Source: Rhexocercosporidium sp. MPI-PUGE-AT-0058
Lineage: Eukaryota; Ascomycota; Leotiomycetes; Helotiales
Direction: 5' to 3'
Length of the DNA: 64,000 nucleotides
Assembly (NCBI GenBank): GCA_020746875.1
Contig: JAGTJL010000009.1
Location: 992,001-1,056,000 of the forward strand
A program made the position numbers and the translations under genes. This document shows, in pieces, positions 23,053-34,610 of this stretch. Numbering within the stretch: the stretch's first letter is position 1; every line of letters begins with the position of its first letter. A model generated the notes under the pieces. It saw only the letters and a list, made by a program, of their open reading frames with translations. It searched no databases and was not told the origin of the DNA.

Positions 23053-24091
23053 TCAACGCTTCGCACGCTTGCTTTTCCGACCCTCAGTCTCCCCTTTGCC
23101 ACTCTTCAACTTGGCCGCCGCAGCCTGAAAAGCCTGCTCCGATGGCTCATCATCCTCATCCTCATCCTCATCCTGAAGTCTCTTCTTTCCCTTCTTCCCC
23201 TTCGGCTTCTTCTCCTTTTCCTGCGCCTTATACTTCGCCTCCAGATTATCCAGAAACGAGCTTCCGGCATTAACTTGCCTCCTCTGAATCAACGCCGCTA
23301 GATCCCCCAAACCATCCTTCTTCGCCTTCTTCTTGCCCTCAATCTTCTTCACCTCTTCCTCCGCCTCCCCCGCTTCCTTCTCAGCCTCCAACCTAGCCCT
23401 CTTCATCCTCTTCTCTCTATCCTTCTTACTCTCCTCCGTATAGATCTTAAACCCCCTAACATCACCCTTCTGAATCGCCGCATCGATATACCCCCTGAAC
23501 CGATCCTCATCCTCCAACGGATCACTCAGCATAACAGACTCGTAGATACCCCTCCACGCACCCCTACAATTCTCATACGCCTTAACCACATCATCTCTTT
23601 CCTCGTCGGAATTCTTGTACGACCTCGCGAACCGCTCGATCGCGTCCTCGGTGACTACATCACGGTACTGCTCCGAGTAGAACTCGGCCCAGCTGAAATC
23701 GCCATCGGCATCCATGGATTCGGACGTTGAGCCGGTCTTATCATAGCGCTTTCTGCGGATGGGATCGGAGAGGACGGCGTATGCGAAGGCGACTTCTTGG
23801 AATTTGGTATGGGCTTCGTCTTTGAGGTGAGGTGCGGCTTTGTCTGTTGAGAGAGCATAAATTAGTAATGTTCCGTCTGAAGCTTGAGACGTAGTCTTGC
23901 AGTGCACGCGTACCTGGATGATGCTTCAGAGCTGCCTTGCGATATGCGGACTTGATCTCGTCAGTGGTCGCGCTTTTCTCGATGCCCAGCACATTGTAAG
24001 GCTCGATCGTAGGAGGGTCATCTGTGAGCTCTTCTTCGTCTTCCTCCTCACTCTCCTCCTGGATATCCTCGTTCTTGGACTTGCGTGGCAT
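23053..24091 (-). CDS. J-domain protein, DNAJC9-like
   Basis: Two exons (23914-24091, 23053-23843; 70-nt intron) encode 322 residues. After an acidic N-terminus (EESEEEDEEE) comes a J-domain from about residue 30: NVLGIEKSATTDEIKSAYRK, then the HPD motif needed to stimulate Hsp70, then FAYAVLSDPIRRKRYD. The intron falls inside the Asp codon of HPD. The remainder is a charged helical region (WAEFYSEQYRDVVTEDAIE, then a long Lys/Glu stretch) ending in basic GKKGKKR and RKSKRAKR, likely nuclear localisation signals. This layout matches DNAJC9 and its fungal relatives, where DNAJC9 acts as a nuclear histone co-chaperone. That role is transferred by family, not shown here. Confidence 0.9.
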
Positions 24092-24839
24092 CGTGAATGT
24101 TGTATGTTGGTGTTGTGGCAATGCGTTGATGATGCACGAAGATGAAGTTGGGTTTGGTGTTGACTCTAGATATTTGGAGAGACGCGTTGGCTTGGCACCA
24201 GTCGCGTAAAGTGGCTTCACTAAGCTTCAGGAACCTCACTTTCACAATCACTTCTCGAGAACTAAAATCTTGGACTTTCACCTCTATCAACCTTTTCGGT
24301 GATTTTCGCAATCATGTAGACAATCATAATTCTAATCATTTATAGTATTTTCCGTCCCCAGAAACGAAATAGTCTTAGGTTGAACTCTGTTTAAGGTATC
24401 TATTCAGCAAAATCTAGTTTCACGAACTCGATGCCTTGAGTCTAGTGCAGACAATCTAGAATAGCAATTAGGTTGAGTCCAGATCGCAACTTTTATGTTG
24501 TTTTCCTACTTGTTCGATTGTCACCATGGAAATCTCAAGATCATTAGTAAGGCAACAATTTTCCTTCTGTCCGAACTTTCATTCTGTACATTTAAGTATT
24601 CTTGTCCAATTTTGTGCACAATGGTGCCCGATATGACAAAGTCTTCGCCGAAGTGGAAGATCCCAGTCTAGATAGGCACTTTGAAGGCTTAGAAGCCTAG
24701 TATAGTAGCAAGCTACACTAGACGTCATTGCTGTCATATCTAGCCTTTCTCCGTTCAAATTGTCCAACGCCCTCTCGAGCAACACGCCGAGGCCATCTTC
24801 CTTTACCCTGTCCACCTTCCTCTCCCTCACCAACGTGAA
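24092..24839. other. Intergenic, divergent promoter region
   Basis: Lies between the minus-strand J-protein start and a small plus-strand ORF. AT-rich with no protein-like frame. Confidence 0.4.
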
Positions 24840-25100
24840 ATGTCTAGAAATACGTTTCCAAGGGAAAGAGACTTAAAAAGAAGCCATGATAGAGGGCGAA
24901 GACCGGAAGCTTTTCCGCATTTCGAAGTACCTGCACAGCGAATCAATATACCAGTGGAAGAATATGGCGAGGCTGTGAAGTCTCGGGTCAAGATGACCTA
25001 TAGTTATAGACCATTGAGATTCGAAGAAGAGGAAGATGGAGTCAGTGACGCGGAGACTGGGGAAACTCTGTATCAAGTTATGGATTTTGATTCATTCTAA
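24840..25100 (+). CDS. Small charged hypothetical protein
   Basis: An 86-residue intronless frame of unknown function, rich in Arg, Glu and Asp. It starts MSRNTFPRERDLKRSHDRGR, has an aromatic/Pro-rich middle (AFPHFEVPAQRI) and an acidic end (FEEEEDGVSDAETGE). There is no signal peptide or membrane segment. The composition is protein-like and the antisense frame is weaker. A C/T-rich leader precedes it. It converges on the RNase T2 gene, with only about 150 bp between stops. Homologue searches are needed to confirm that it is a gene. Confidence 0.42.
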   Translation: MSRNTFPRERDLKRSHDRGRRPEAFPHFEVPAQRINIPVEEYGEAVKSRVKMTYSYRPLRFEEEEDGVSDAETGETLYQVMDFDSF

Positions 25101-25254
25101 ATTTTTTTTTGGATCTCAATTGGCTATCGAGGGAGCTTTTCAAGGTCTCACGATGCATATTCACTCCTATCACGTCTTGTACCACCTTTTTTCATCACGT
25201 CAGGCAATTCCATCTCTTCCCTCTCCAGAAATGCAGATCTAAAGACCATTCGAC

Positions 25255-26624
25255 CTACGCGCTTGCCCATTGGAAAGTTACGCTCACAGCCTTCGAAGTC
25301 GTGTACACAGTCTGCTGCGTAGATCCAGACGGTACAGCAGCAGCATAGAAGGTCGTAGCACCATTATATGCCAGCTTTCCACCGCTTGCCTGTTCCTTCA
25401 TCAGCATACCTCATATCATCGACCCCACGGAGACCGAGAACTTACAGTAAACACCGTTGCGGTAACTCCAGAAGCACAAGTGAAAGTCGAAGATACAATA
25501 CCGCAGTTACCCTTGGACGATTTCATGGTAAACCCAGATCCTGAAGCTGTAGCGGTGATGGTGGCACATGTACCGCTAGCATACCAAGTTCCAGCACTTA
25601 TGATGCATCCCTTCGCAGATCCGCCAGTAACGGCGTTCAGATATCCTGTACCGGAGAAAGATCCTCCCGTTGGGGTAGATCCAGAACCAGTGGTTGTTGG
25701 CGTGCCAGATCCTGCTCCTTTTGGAAGGTACTTGATACCTGTTGATGGACAGGAACCAGTTTGGCCTACAGGAGCAGCAGCGATGAATTCGCCAGTTTGT
25801 ACTGAACCGCGTACATCGTAGGAGTACCAAATCTCGTTTAAAGCACCAGAAGAGCATTGGATCGTGACCGGATAACCGAACCCAGCTTTCAGTGCAGCCT
25901 GGATGGCTGCCGAGGTGTATGTTGCGGTAGTTGACGGGACGATGTTTGCATTCTTGAGGAACTGCGAAGACTTAGTATTTTCCATGTAGTAGTAAGGAAT
26001 ATCGTACTGTGTAGCTGTCAAGTGTCTTGTAGAGATCTACGGCCTTCTGAAAGTAATCCACAACTTCTTGCTTTGAGGTATAGCCTGTGTAGCAAGTAGG
26101 CTTGAGGGTACTGATGCAAGTACCATGCTTGCCCCATTCATGTTCCCAGAAACTCTCGTCGTCTCCAGAGTAGTCTTTCCAGTACGTTTGCATGTACGAG
26201 AGAAGGTCCGTCTTGCCAAAACTTTGGAGAATGCCGGTGATGCCTGTATATGCTCTGTTTTGACGTCAAAGACCAGGCAAGAAATGGATCCTTATTTGGT
26301 CATACCTTGTGGAATCACAATTGGCATCAAAAGTTCCATCACAATGGTCTGGCCATAGTCCATGGACCGTCCAGGAAGTTGTAGGTCCTAGATTTATGAG
26401 TCGAGCAATCTTAAAGGGACTTAGGTCAGGTACTTACCTGTGGCCGGATCTGTGTCCCAAAATTGCGTCTGGAGCATCTGACCTCCGGGGGAATTGAAAC
26501 AGCACAAATCAGTCGAAGTTGAAGTCCCACAACTCAACTGCGGGTTTGCACAGGTCTTCGGAGTTCCAAGTGCCAGCACAGCTGGCAAGGCTAGCAGCGC
26601 TAGAACAGGATTATAGAAAGCCAT
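25255..26624 (-). CDS. Secreted ribonuclease T2 with C-terminal domain
   Basis: Five exons (26438-26624, 26306-26387, 26008-26254, 25446-25961, 25255-25389) encode 388 residues. All introns are GT-AG. A signal peptide (MAFYNPVLALLALPAVLALG) precedes the RNase T2 fold. Active-site motifs are intact: CAS1 SWTVHGLWPDHC with His71, and CAS2 EHEWGKHGTC with Glu129 and His133. Cysteines CANPQLSC and CC fit the conserved disulfides. The enzyme cleaves single-stranded RNA through a 2',3'-cyclic intermediate, in vacuole or outside the cell. After about residue 260 a Gly/Ser/Thr-rich linker leads to a further domain of about 110 residues ending QWASA, as in the Rny1/extended fungal T2 group. The extension has no catalytic motif and may bind cell wall or membrane. 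Confidence 0.93.
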
Positions 26625-27464
26625 GATTGAGAAAAGAGCAAGAAACAATGTGTAATCTTTTCACCGGTGGCCAAGAAAACAAAAGGGATCGAAGCCATAT
26701 TTAACTACACCTCTCATCCCTCGCCCCTTGTCCTCCCGCTCATTATAAAGCTTGGTTCAGATAAGGGTGACGATCCGTTCCTCGTGCACGACTTCGTTGG
26801 TAGACAACACTTCTAAAGGTAGAAGGCGAATAACTCACGATTGCGGTACTTGCAAGCCTCCTAGCTGTTCAATTGGTTCACGATGGGATTAAAGGACGCA
26901 TCTAGAAGAGGCTAAGAAGATGCTTAATCCCTACCCTCCGATCGGCAGTCGAATGGCAGACGAGGATCCAAACAACGATCTCCAGGAACTCCCGCTCTGG
27001 ATTGCGAGATAGGGGACCTGGCATCCGATTTGATGTTGTGCGTCTGGCATGCGCATCAAGTGTCATATGTAACTGCCTTCTGGATCAGGTTGGTGGTGTT
27101 TGAGGCACCTTCTGCTTCTGGGCGATCGTCCGTTGGAAGTGATTTTGGTGTGGACGCCCAAACGGGGCGGAATTGATGATATCGTCGCATCTCGCCGCTG
27201 ACCTATATTATTCTGTTCGGAGTACTGAAGATGTGTCTTTCAAGAAGAAGGTTCAGTACCGAGAATATACACAAAAACTGAGAGTCTGACAACATGCAAG
27301 GCAGGGAGAGAAAATTGATTTATGTTGCCCTGTTGTTTCCTCGGCTGATTGGTTCCGCTCTAAGCCCATTGAAACATTGTCGTCAGAACATAGAAATCAT
27401 TGTCGCACAGCCGCAAATAGTCCGAATAACTACAGGATCGTGATAATCTGTTATCATTGCCGAG
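26625..27464. other. Divergent promoter, RNase T2 / class II aldolase
   Basis: 840 bp between the starts of two oppositely transcribed genes. No convincing frame or RNA gene. Both promoters must lie here. Confidence 0.5.
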
Positions 27465-28818
27465 ATGGAGTCTATGGGGCTAGGATATAATGCGCTGAGA
27501 AAACAAGTAAGTTATCTATCTTGATCCAATAGTGAGCGCCGCGGGGTAGATTTGCCCCTCAATTTGAGCGGACTAACGATGTATTGGAAGCAAATAACAC
27601 CCATATATGTGGTCATTAAGTATCGTCAATTCGGTATACGCGCTGATATGTCGTAGCTCGAGACCCTCATACTGGCAAACAACATTCTTCATTACCACAA
27701 TGTCGTTGACGCCTACGGTCACGTTTCTCTCAGACATCCCGAGAAGCCTGATGTATTCATCATGTCTGGAGACAAAGCGCCAGCTTTAGTATCTTCTCAA
27801 TCTGATCTCATCCCCTACTATGTATCTGATGCTTCTCCCAGTAGGAATATATTCTTTAATTGCTCTCATCCATATGTCCGTTTCCCTCACAAGAGCTACC
27901 TTTCCGGTCCCTCTTCTTCCTCAAAATCATGATGTCCATGTTGATTCATTTTCGAAGGAAGAATAAAAAGGTGGCTAACTCAAAACCAGTTGATCCAAGT
28001 TCCAAAAAGGGCTACCAAGAACGATTCATCCACAGTGAAATTTACAAACGCTTTCCACACATCAACAGCGTCGTACACAGCCATTCCGATGCTGTCCTCC
28101 CTTACACTATGAGCGGTGTTCCCATGAAACCTACTTTTCACATAGCAGGCTTTCTAGGTAAACCCATCCAGATCAGTCTACTAAATGCCAACATCAAACT
28201 AACAAACAATCAAGGAACTCACGTCCCAACCTTCGACCTCACACCCCACTACAAGCCAAGCCAGCAACAAGATATGCTCATAAACTCCAAATCTTTCGGC
28301 GCAAGTCTCGCATCAAAATTCTCAGCCGAAGGCTCAACGAATCAGGACCACACCGTCGTAAGTTCAGCGGCATCTTGCTCGACATCCCCGAAACATCAGC
28401 GGTACCTAACTTGCACCGCCTTCCCATGTCGCGCTCAAAACCTGCCGGAAGTATAAGTAAAAATATACAAAGTTGACACTTGTGTTGCTAGGTTCTCATG
28501 ACATCTCACGGCTTCACGGCAGTCGGAACGAGTATCAAACAAGCGGTCTACCGCGCTATTTACACGCATGTAAATGCCGGCATTCAAACGAACGCGCTAC
28601 TCAGTCGGAATGCTTCGGTGAACCGCAACTCAAACTCATCACCATCGACACCAATTGAAGATATGAAATACCTGACTGAAGAGCAAGTAGCCGGATCTCT
28701 GAAAATGAATGATGCATCGCAGGATAGACCATGGGCTTTGTGGGCAAAAGAGGTAGAAGCCTGTCCACTATACAGCAAAACTAGCAAGGCACTCGTGGTT
28801 GAGAAGAGATTCCTGTAA
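27465..28818 (+). CDS. Class II aldolase/adducin-domain enzyme
   Basis: Four exons (27465-27506, 27657-27840, 27990-28357, 28492-28818) encode 306 residues. The first exon holds only 14 codons, chosen because MESMGLGYNALRKQ joins in phase to LETLILANNILHYHNVVDAY, the normal start of the domain. The fold is the fuculose-phosphate aldolase/adducin type. YGHVSLRHP lies near residue 34, a phosphate-loop-like IMSGDK near 49, Glu92 in RFIHSEIYKRFP, metal ligands His105 and His107 in VVHSHSD, and a third His204 in LMTSHGF. Such fungal proteins probably act on small sugar or keto-acid phosphates, but the substrate is unknown. Two introns are about 150 nt, long for this genome. An alternative 5' end is possible but less supported. 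Confidence 0.87.
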
Positions 28819-30239
28819 TACAAAAGTAACCAAAACAAAACGTCGACAGAAATAGAACACCAAAAGTTGATCTTTTTCTTTCAATATGTATTAAACCGTC
28901 CAAGACTGCTTGGCTTCCCGACAATCTAATGAATGGTACAAAATCGGACTTGGTACACTTGGTACTGCACTCCGCATTGGCAGCTTCGGTTTCCTCCCAA
29001 CTCCCACCGTGACCCACTGCTTCATGGAAGCAACTCGGCCAAGAAGGAACCAGACAGCCGTTCGGTCTCTTGGCTTCCCAAATCGCATACACATGCCAAG
29101 TCACTCCTCGACACGGCCGTTCTGTCTCTCACATACACTCGACTCAGTCGTCGTCAGTGAGGTACCTGGGGACGTACTCTATCCCCACAGCCAAGCTGGA
29201 CGGGTGTTCAGTCTCTTACTTCAGGCGGCCAAGAGAGGAAATCTCCATCTTTCAACGATTCGAGAAAGAAGAGCATACGCAATGCCAAGTCGAGGCTTGG
29301 AAGCGCGTATCGCGGACTGTAATCTTGCTCTTGATTTGCTCTGGAGGGCGGAGGCTCAGAGAGTTTTCCTGAAGAAGCCGTGCTTTTGTATGAACTGGCA
29401 AGAAGAAAGAAAACATGAGAATTCGACTCGAATAAGCCTTCTCACGGACTCAAAGTACTCTTCCCCTGCGTCACCTAGACTTCGCTATATCGGTCATACC
29501 TGAACTCCGTCCACGAATCTCGAAGGCGTTCATCGGTCCTTTCACCAAGCCTCGAACATCATACGCGGTGCGTGATGACCCAGCACACCTTCACACAGCT
29601 TGGCAAGATTTCAGTTGTGTAGCGAAAGGTCCGAGACATGCCCTACGAGCGAGTATCGCACGGTAGCTTCTACCCCACTGGTTACGGTGCTTGAATTCGA
29701 GTTTAATATTCCGGGATGCATGAAGTGGGTCGTTTGGAGTGTGCCTGGTCTTCTTGGTCATCGCCGTGGAGGCTTGTTTCATCTGACAGGGCTTCGACAA
29801 GCCCTGGGCGTGCTGGGCGTTAGTGGGGTCGTAAGCGAGTGCAACGTCGGTGAATGGTTTGCGTGGGAAATGGTAAGTGAAAAAAAATGGGACTCGGAAT
29901 GGAAGGGAGTTGAAGACAGTTCATGGAGGCATTTGGCATTTTCCTATGTTTAGATCTAATCGGGAAAAATTCTCTAGACCCATTCCCTCATCTAAGACTC
30001 CGCTTAAACAAGCTCATTATATACCAAGACAAATGAAAGTGAACGTCTTAAAAAAAAGCGCCCAAATCAAGATAGAGAAATGTACCGTATGATGACCAAT
30101 ACATACTCAGAATATTGTAACAGCGCCATAATATAAGCGTACAAAAATATGTGTATAACCCAGAAATCCCTTTTAGTAAGTGGCCCGTCCCAAGATCTCC
30201 CGTCCCATCCTCCTCACTTCATTGCTCGACAGCATCAAC
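28819..30239. other. Intergenic region between convergent genes
   Basis: Only frame fragments are seen, for example 29070-29372 (DGCSVSYFRRPREEISIFQRF) and 29600-29953 (FNIPGCMKWVVWSVPGLLG). They have some protein character but change frame and lack recognisable domains or a workable spliced model. They may be relics of a lost gene. Confidence 0.35.
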
Positions 30240-31056
30240 TCATTCCTCATCCTCATCATCTACTTCGCGCGTCTCCACGAATGTCAGCTCGGCGACTTGT
30301 CCTTCTGCCATGTTGAGGTTGACGCCATCAATTGCTGTTGGTGATGGCTCGCGCTTCTCAACCGAAGAGTCTTCGCTGCGTGCTATGTAACTGTTAGTGT
30401 AGCTCTTCAGAAGAGTAATCAGATTTGATCATACCTGATGCTGGCAAAGAACCTCCACGAACGAACATCGTTGTGACAGTAGTCTTCATCTTTGGCGAGA
30501 ACAGATCTCTGTCCTCCACGTTCCGTCTAGCAGGTCTAGGTGAGGCAGCAGAAGGAGTTCCACCAGCCTTCTGAAGGATACCAACACCTGATCCACCTTC
30601 TCCAGTGCCGAGTTGAACCTCAGGAGAAGTCTTTAGGGCACCAGTTGCGTAATTCAAGGCAGCGTTGAACCCTTGGAGGTCTCTCTTAGCGGCAGCCTGG
30701 TGGAGTTGAAGGACACGAGGAGCAATCTCCTTGCCCATGCCTTGGAGGGAAGTGACCTGAGCCGCTTGCTCCAGAGGAACCGATTGGATTGTGGAAGCCT
30801 CGGACGGTTGAACAATCGCAGCTGGTGCTGCTGCAGGTGCAGCTTGAGCTGGAGCGGCACCGGCGGCAGCACCACCAGCAACAGCAGCACCCTCGAGAGC
30901 GTTCATCAGATTTGATACGTCTTGCTTGCCACCGAAGGAGATTTCTCCATCACCGACTACCAAGGCAGGCGAATATGCTCCGAGGTTGATGTTAAGAGGA
31001 AGGGCATTTAGACGCGCAGAGAAGAGAGCGACGGCGAGAATGTAATTTGAAAGCAT
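30240..31056 (-). CDS. Secreted alanine-rich protein, function unknown
   Basis: Two exons (30435-31056, 30240-30382; 52-nt intron) encode 254 residues. The N-terminus MLSNYILAVALFSARLNA is a signal peptide, followed by LPLNINLGAYSPALVVGDGE, a segment I recall from many ascomycete secreted proteins of unknown function. An Ala/Gly/Pro-rich linker (AGGAAAGAAPAQAAPAA, about 60-80) leads to a predicted helical part (LQLHQAAAKRDLQGFNAALN). The C-terminal part is polar, with DRDLFSPKMKTTVTTMFVRGG, and ends in an acidic tail VDDEDEE. The KR in VEKREP could be a Kex2-type site. There is no GPI signal or enzyme motif. It is probably extracellular or wall-associated. The exact role is not recognised. 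Confidence 0.8.
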
Positions 31057-32763
31057 GATTGCTGTGGTGTTGTCGTTGTTGATGATGTGTTTGAAGCGAC
31101 GCTTGGGATGGATGGCAAGATTAAAGGATTATGAAAGGGTAGAGAGATAGAGAGCGTCAAGCTTCTGATAATAACCGGGTGCGAAATGAAAAGAATTGAG
31201 CGCAGCTGCAGATCCAAAATGCTTGAGCCGGAATGGCAGACTTTTATATGAGAGCATGGAGAGGCATCATTCAGGCGCTAGTCCCAAGTGCAAAATCCCC
31301 GTCCTCTGCACGGCTGGTACCCACCCCCATCAATTCGACCGGGACTGCCACGATAGGAAGCCCCTTGGCCTGAGCCAGTCTGTGATAAGGTCAACTGGCT
31401 TTAGTCTGTCGGAGAAGTGCCAATGTTTTAAGAAACGCCAAGTGACACGATCGTTGCCGTCCAGGGAGAGGGACGAAGGTGGACTGCAAGGTCTCAGCAT
31501 TGATGTTAAGCCTTCGAAAATAGACTTGGCGGCTCAACCGAGGTCGCGGCAATGTTTGGCAAGGTCTGCAAATTTGGTGGTGGAAGAGGCTCTGTAACTG
31601 CCAATATTCTTGGCAGGCTCCTCATTAGCCTCGCTCCTTGACGAGGTCTCAGCGTCGCCTCGAGCTTCCTCGATTAAACCAGAAATCGACCCTAGCGGAG
31701 GAAAAACACGAAAATTTGACCAGTCAAATATTTCCAGAATGATGTTTGCCCCATATGTAAAGCTCGCAAAGTGGGGCTCCAATGGCAATTGTCAAGGGCT
31801 GAAGTCTCCCTTGCGATACACGAGTTTTGACAACAACTTCCAAGACTTGGCCAGGACTTCGAAACCACCACTCAGCAGTTGTCAATTGCACAAGTTGTAT
31901 CTCGGCGATCTCAACTTCTTCTTGGATTGCTTGTTATTTTGCTAAGTCTTTTCGCTGGGACTTTGGGGTTTGGAACAGTGCCCATGGGGAAAAACTGGAG
32001 AAAATTGCTTGGTGATCGAGTTGAATTCTTGGAAAGGCTTCAGCAACTATCAAATCCACTTGGCAACAGCATACTGTAAGACGAGGTGACATCACGTGTC
32101 GGGTGCTCGATGCCTCAATGTGGAAAGATGTTTGTCTCCATACTCTGTGGCTAGGAGGCTAGGAGACTTCTCATCATGTTTCGACTCCCACTAGTCAGAG
32201 CGGCACGCGTTACTTTTGAGCAAACTTTTGGGGGAAGTAAAACTTAGGGGCCAATGAAGCTTGCCCTCGAGATACTTTGTCTCTTTATAGAGTTCATGCA
32301 TAAAGATGTTCTTTAAATACACTCAATAATTTCATATGTAATGCAAATGCTGGGGCAGACAGGTTTGTGGAATTTGCGGCAGAATCCTGTTAGAAGCGTG
32401 CTAGCTTCACATAGAGTACACCTGACTGGGAACATGCAAGGTCAAAATTCAAGAACAAGGAGGCTGACTCAAAACAGGGTAAACTGTGGGAAATGTCAAA
32501 ATGGCAAGTCGTAACCAGAGCTCCTTTCAAACACTGTTGGTACGCAAGTCGAGACGACAATAAACACGCTAGAGAAAAAAGACATAACCCCGAGTCACAT
32601 CATCCATCGTCCAATCACAACGCATTGCTAGATGAATGTTTGACCAGCCATCTGATTGCACACTACTCATAATAAATTTGTAAAGTTGTCAACAAGGTAG
32701 AGGAGAAGTTCAAAGGGATATTGCGAATCTATAATGTCACACCTTCAAGTTTATACTTACGAC
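31057..32763. other. Intergenic region
   Basis: The upstream flank of the secreted Ala-rich gene and the downstream flank of the HSL-type hydrolase. Open frames of about 60-130 codons occur but without recognisable content. No RNA gene seen. Confidence 0.4.
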
Positions 32764-33893
32764 TTATCGAGTATACACCTCTTTGAACAACCAGACTGCA
32801 ACATCATTGTGCATCTTCTCCCTCCTCTTCGTGATTCTCACCTGCTTGGCGCCAATAGCTGGGGTAACGTCAAAACCTGAGATCAAGTTAGCAAAAGTCC
32901 ACGTACTCCAGATCTCCACATGCCATGTTCTTCGCCCAAGACTTTCTCCCATTTCACCCCATTTTGCTCCCAAACGTGTTCTGTGCCGACTCTCTGACCG
33001 ATGCCCATATTTGCCAATTTCTCGGCCATGACTTCAGAGTCCCCGCAAAGCAGATCAAGCTCACATCCGATGATGTATAGTTTCTGGGGTAATTGATGTC
33101 TGGGCGCCAACGCAACACTGAGCTGTGGGTCTTGAAGATCTGTTCCTGGAGGGAGATAAGCCCAGTCGAACGCAGGACCATTGCTCAGCAGTATGTCTGT
33201 CGGTGAATCCTTAGGCTTCGTGGCAAGCTTTTGATCGAGAGTTGTGGTCCAGTTGACGGGCGGATAGTATGCCACAACTCCCCGTAATTTCTCCCGAAGG
33301 CTGTCGTCTTGACTGACAGCTAGTGACAAGTTCGCACCGGCACTGAACCCTCCAATCGCGACCTTGTTTTTGTCAAACGGCAAAGTCTCGTCCTCCAGTA
33401 TTGCCTTTACGATATCTGTAACAGCTTGGACACCAGCGGGGTATGGATGTGCTGGTGATTTAGGGTAATCAATGGAAACAACCAGCACTTTGTTCTTGTT
33501 GGCAAATTCGGAGCAGAATTTGTCGTCACCTGCGGGTGCCATTAGGGCAAACCCGCCCCCGTGAATATCGAGGAAGAGGGGCAGGAGGGCATCGTCTGGC
33601 TTGTATGATTTGGGTATGAATACTCGATTTGTGAGTGTTGGCCGGCAAGGGTAGACTTTCGTGAAGGTTGGAAGGATCGAACCGTCGCGAATAAGAGGGA
33701 GATTCAGCGCTCGGATGTAGATATTGGTGAGAAACTTGAGGATATGAATTCGAAGAAAGTATTGGAGGCGTTGAAAGATGGATTTCCTAATGTAAATCTT
33801 GAGCACGCTCGCATTTTGGGGCTCCACCATGATTGATCCAATCTGAATATTGAGTACCGGCTCTCTAATAGTGTAATAAGCTCTTCGCGACAA
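32764..33893 (-). CDS. Alpha/beta hydrolase (HSL type, HGGG)
   Basis: Two exons (32924-33893, 32764-32876) encode 360 residues of the alpha/beta-hydrolase fold-3 (hormone-sensitive-lipase-like) family. It should hydrolyse short-chain esters or related xenobiotics. The oxyanion-hole motif HGGG is at residues 111-114. The nucleophile elbow GFSAG gives Ser184. A late Asp is expected in the GCELDLLCGDS region, and the catalytic His is His323 in EEHGF. The 47-nt intron appears to begin with GC, not GT. Only that junction restores EEHGF and the final frame (VAVWLFKEV). The start may instead be Met22 (position 33830). The protein has no signal peptide. A membrane-anchored hydrolase is transcribed divergently from a 717-bp shared upstream region. 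Confidence 0.88.
32877..32923 (-). other. GC-AG intron
   Basis: On the minus strand the intron begins GCATGT and ends CTCAG, with branch-like GCTAACT. The nearby GT alternative (GTACGTGG) leads to a stop after about a dozen codons and destroys the conserved HGF motif. Confidence 0.7.
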
Positions 33894-34610
33894 GGAAAGG
33901 AGGGAAATTTGAAGGAGAAGACCGCGTTCCTAGAGCAGTTTGACAATGATGCGAGAAGCAGGATGGGATGGGTCAGGTATGTATGCCGCGCACGCGTCGC
34001 CTGCTAGCTAAAGTATGCTTGCTGGTGGCATTGATACATACCCTCAATGGGAATGCGATAATCCTTGACGTCGACCTGCTGGACCTCGGCAAGTCAGAAC
34101 GGGTGACGCCTGATATCTGCGGTGGTTTGGGTACGCGGCAATTGGAATCGAGTGTCTGTTGCACGGTTCTGTGAGATCACCATAAAGGGTAGCAAATTAC
34201 AAGGCGAGTGTAATAAGACATGATGATGTTGAGGTTCACATGACGAATTCGGAAATCCGTTCAAACGTACGACTGACAACTCGGTCGAGTTATGTTGTGA
34301 TTGGATGCGGCATGTCGCCAATGGGAAGCTCGCATCAGCAAACGCGGGGGGATTAAAGGCACAGCTGCTGCAAAGCGCCACATCAGTACCTTTACGAACA
34401 ATTGGCATGAGCATATCGGCTTGAGATATGACCCGGTCAGATACGACCGCACCAGGCTAAAGTAACATTGCCGCCTAGACCACCGCAACGCGTATTTTAT
34501 AAATACATGCGTTGAGCTGTTTATCCAATTTTCCTGAACCCCCTCTACTATTTCAACGTCCGAGGATCTGGTGACGAAACACCAAAAAATCACATATCAA
34601 ACGTTGTGCC
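33894..34610. other. Divergent promoter of two hydrolase genes
   Basis: Shared upstream region of the minus-strand HSL-type hydrolase and the plus-strand TAP-like peptidase. No coding frame supported. Confidence 0.5.
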
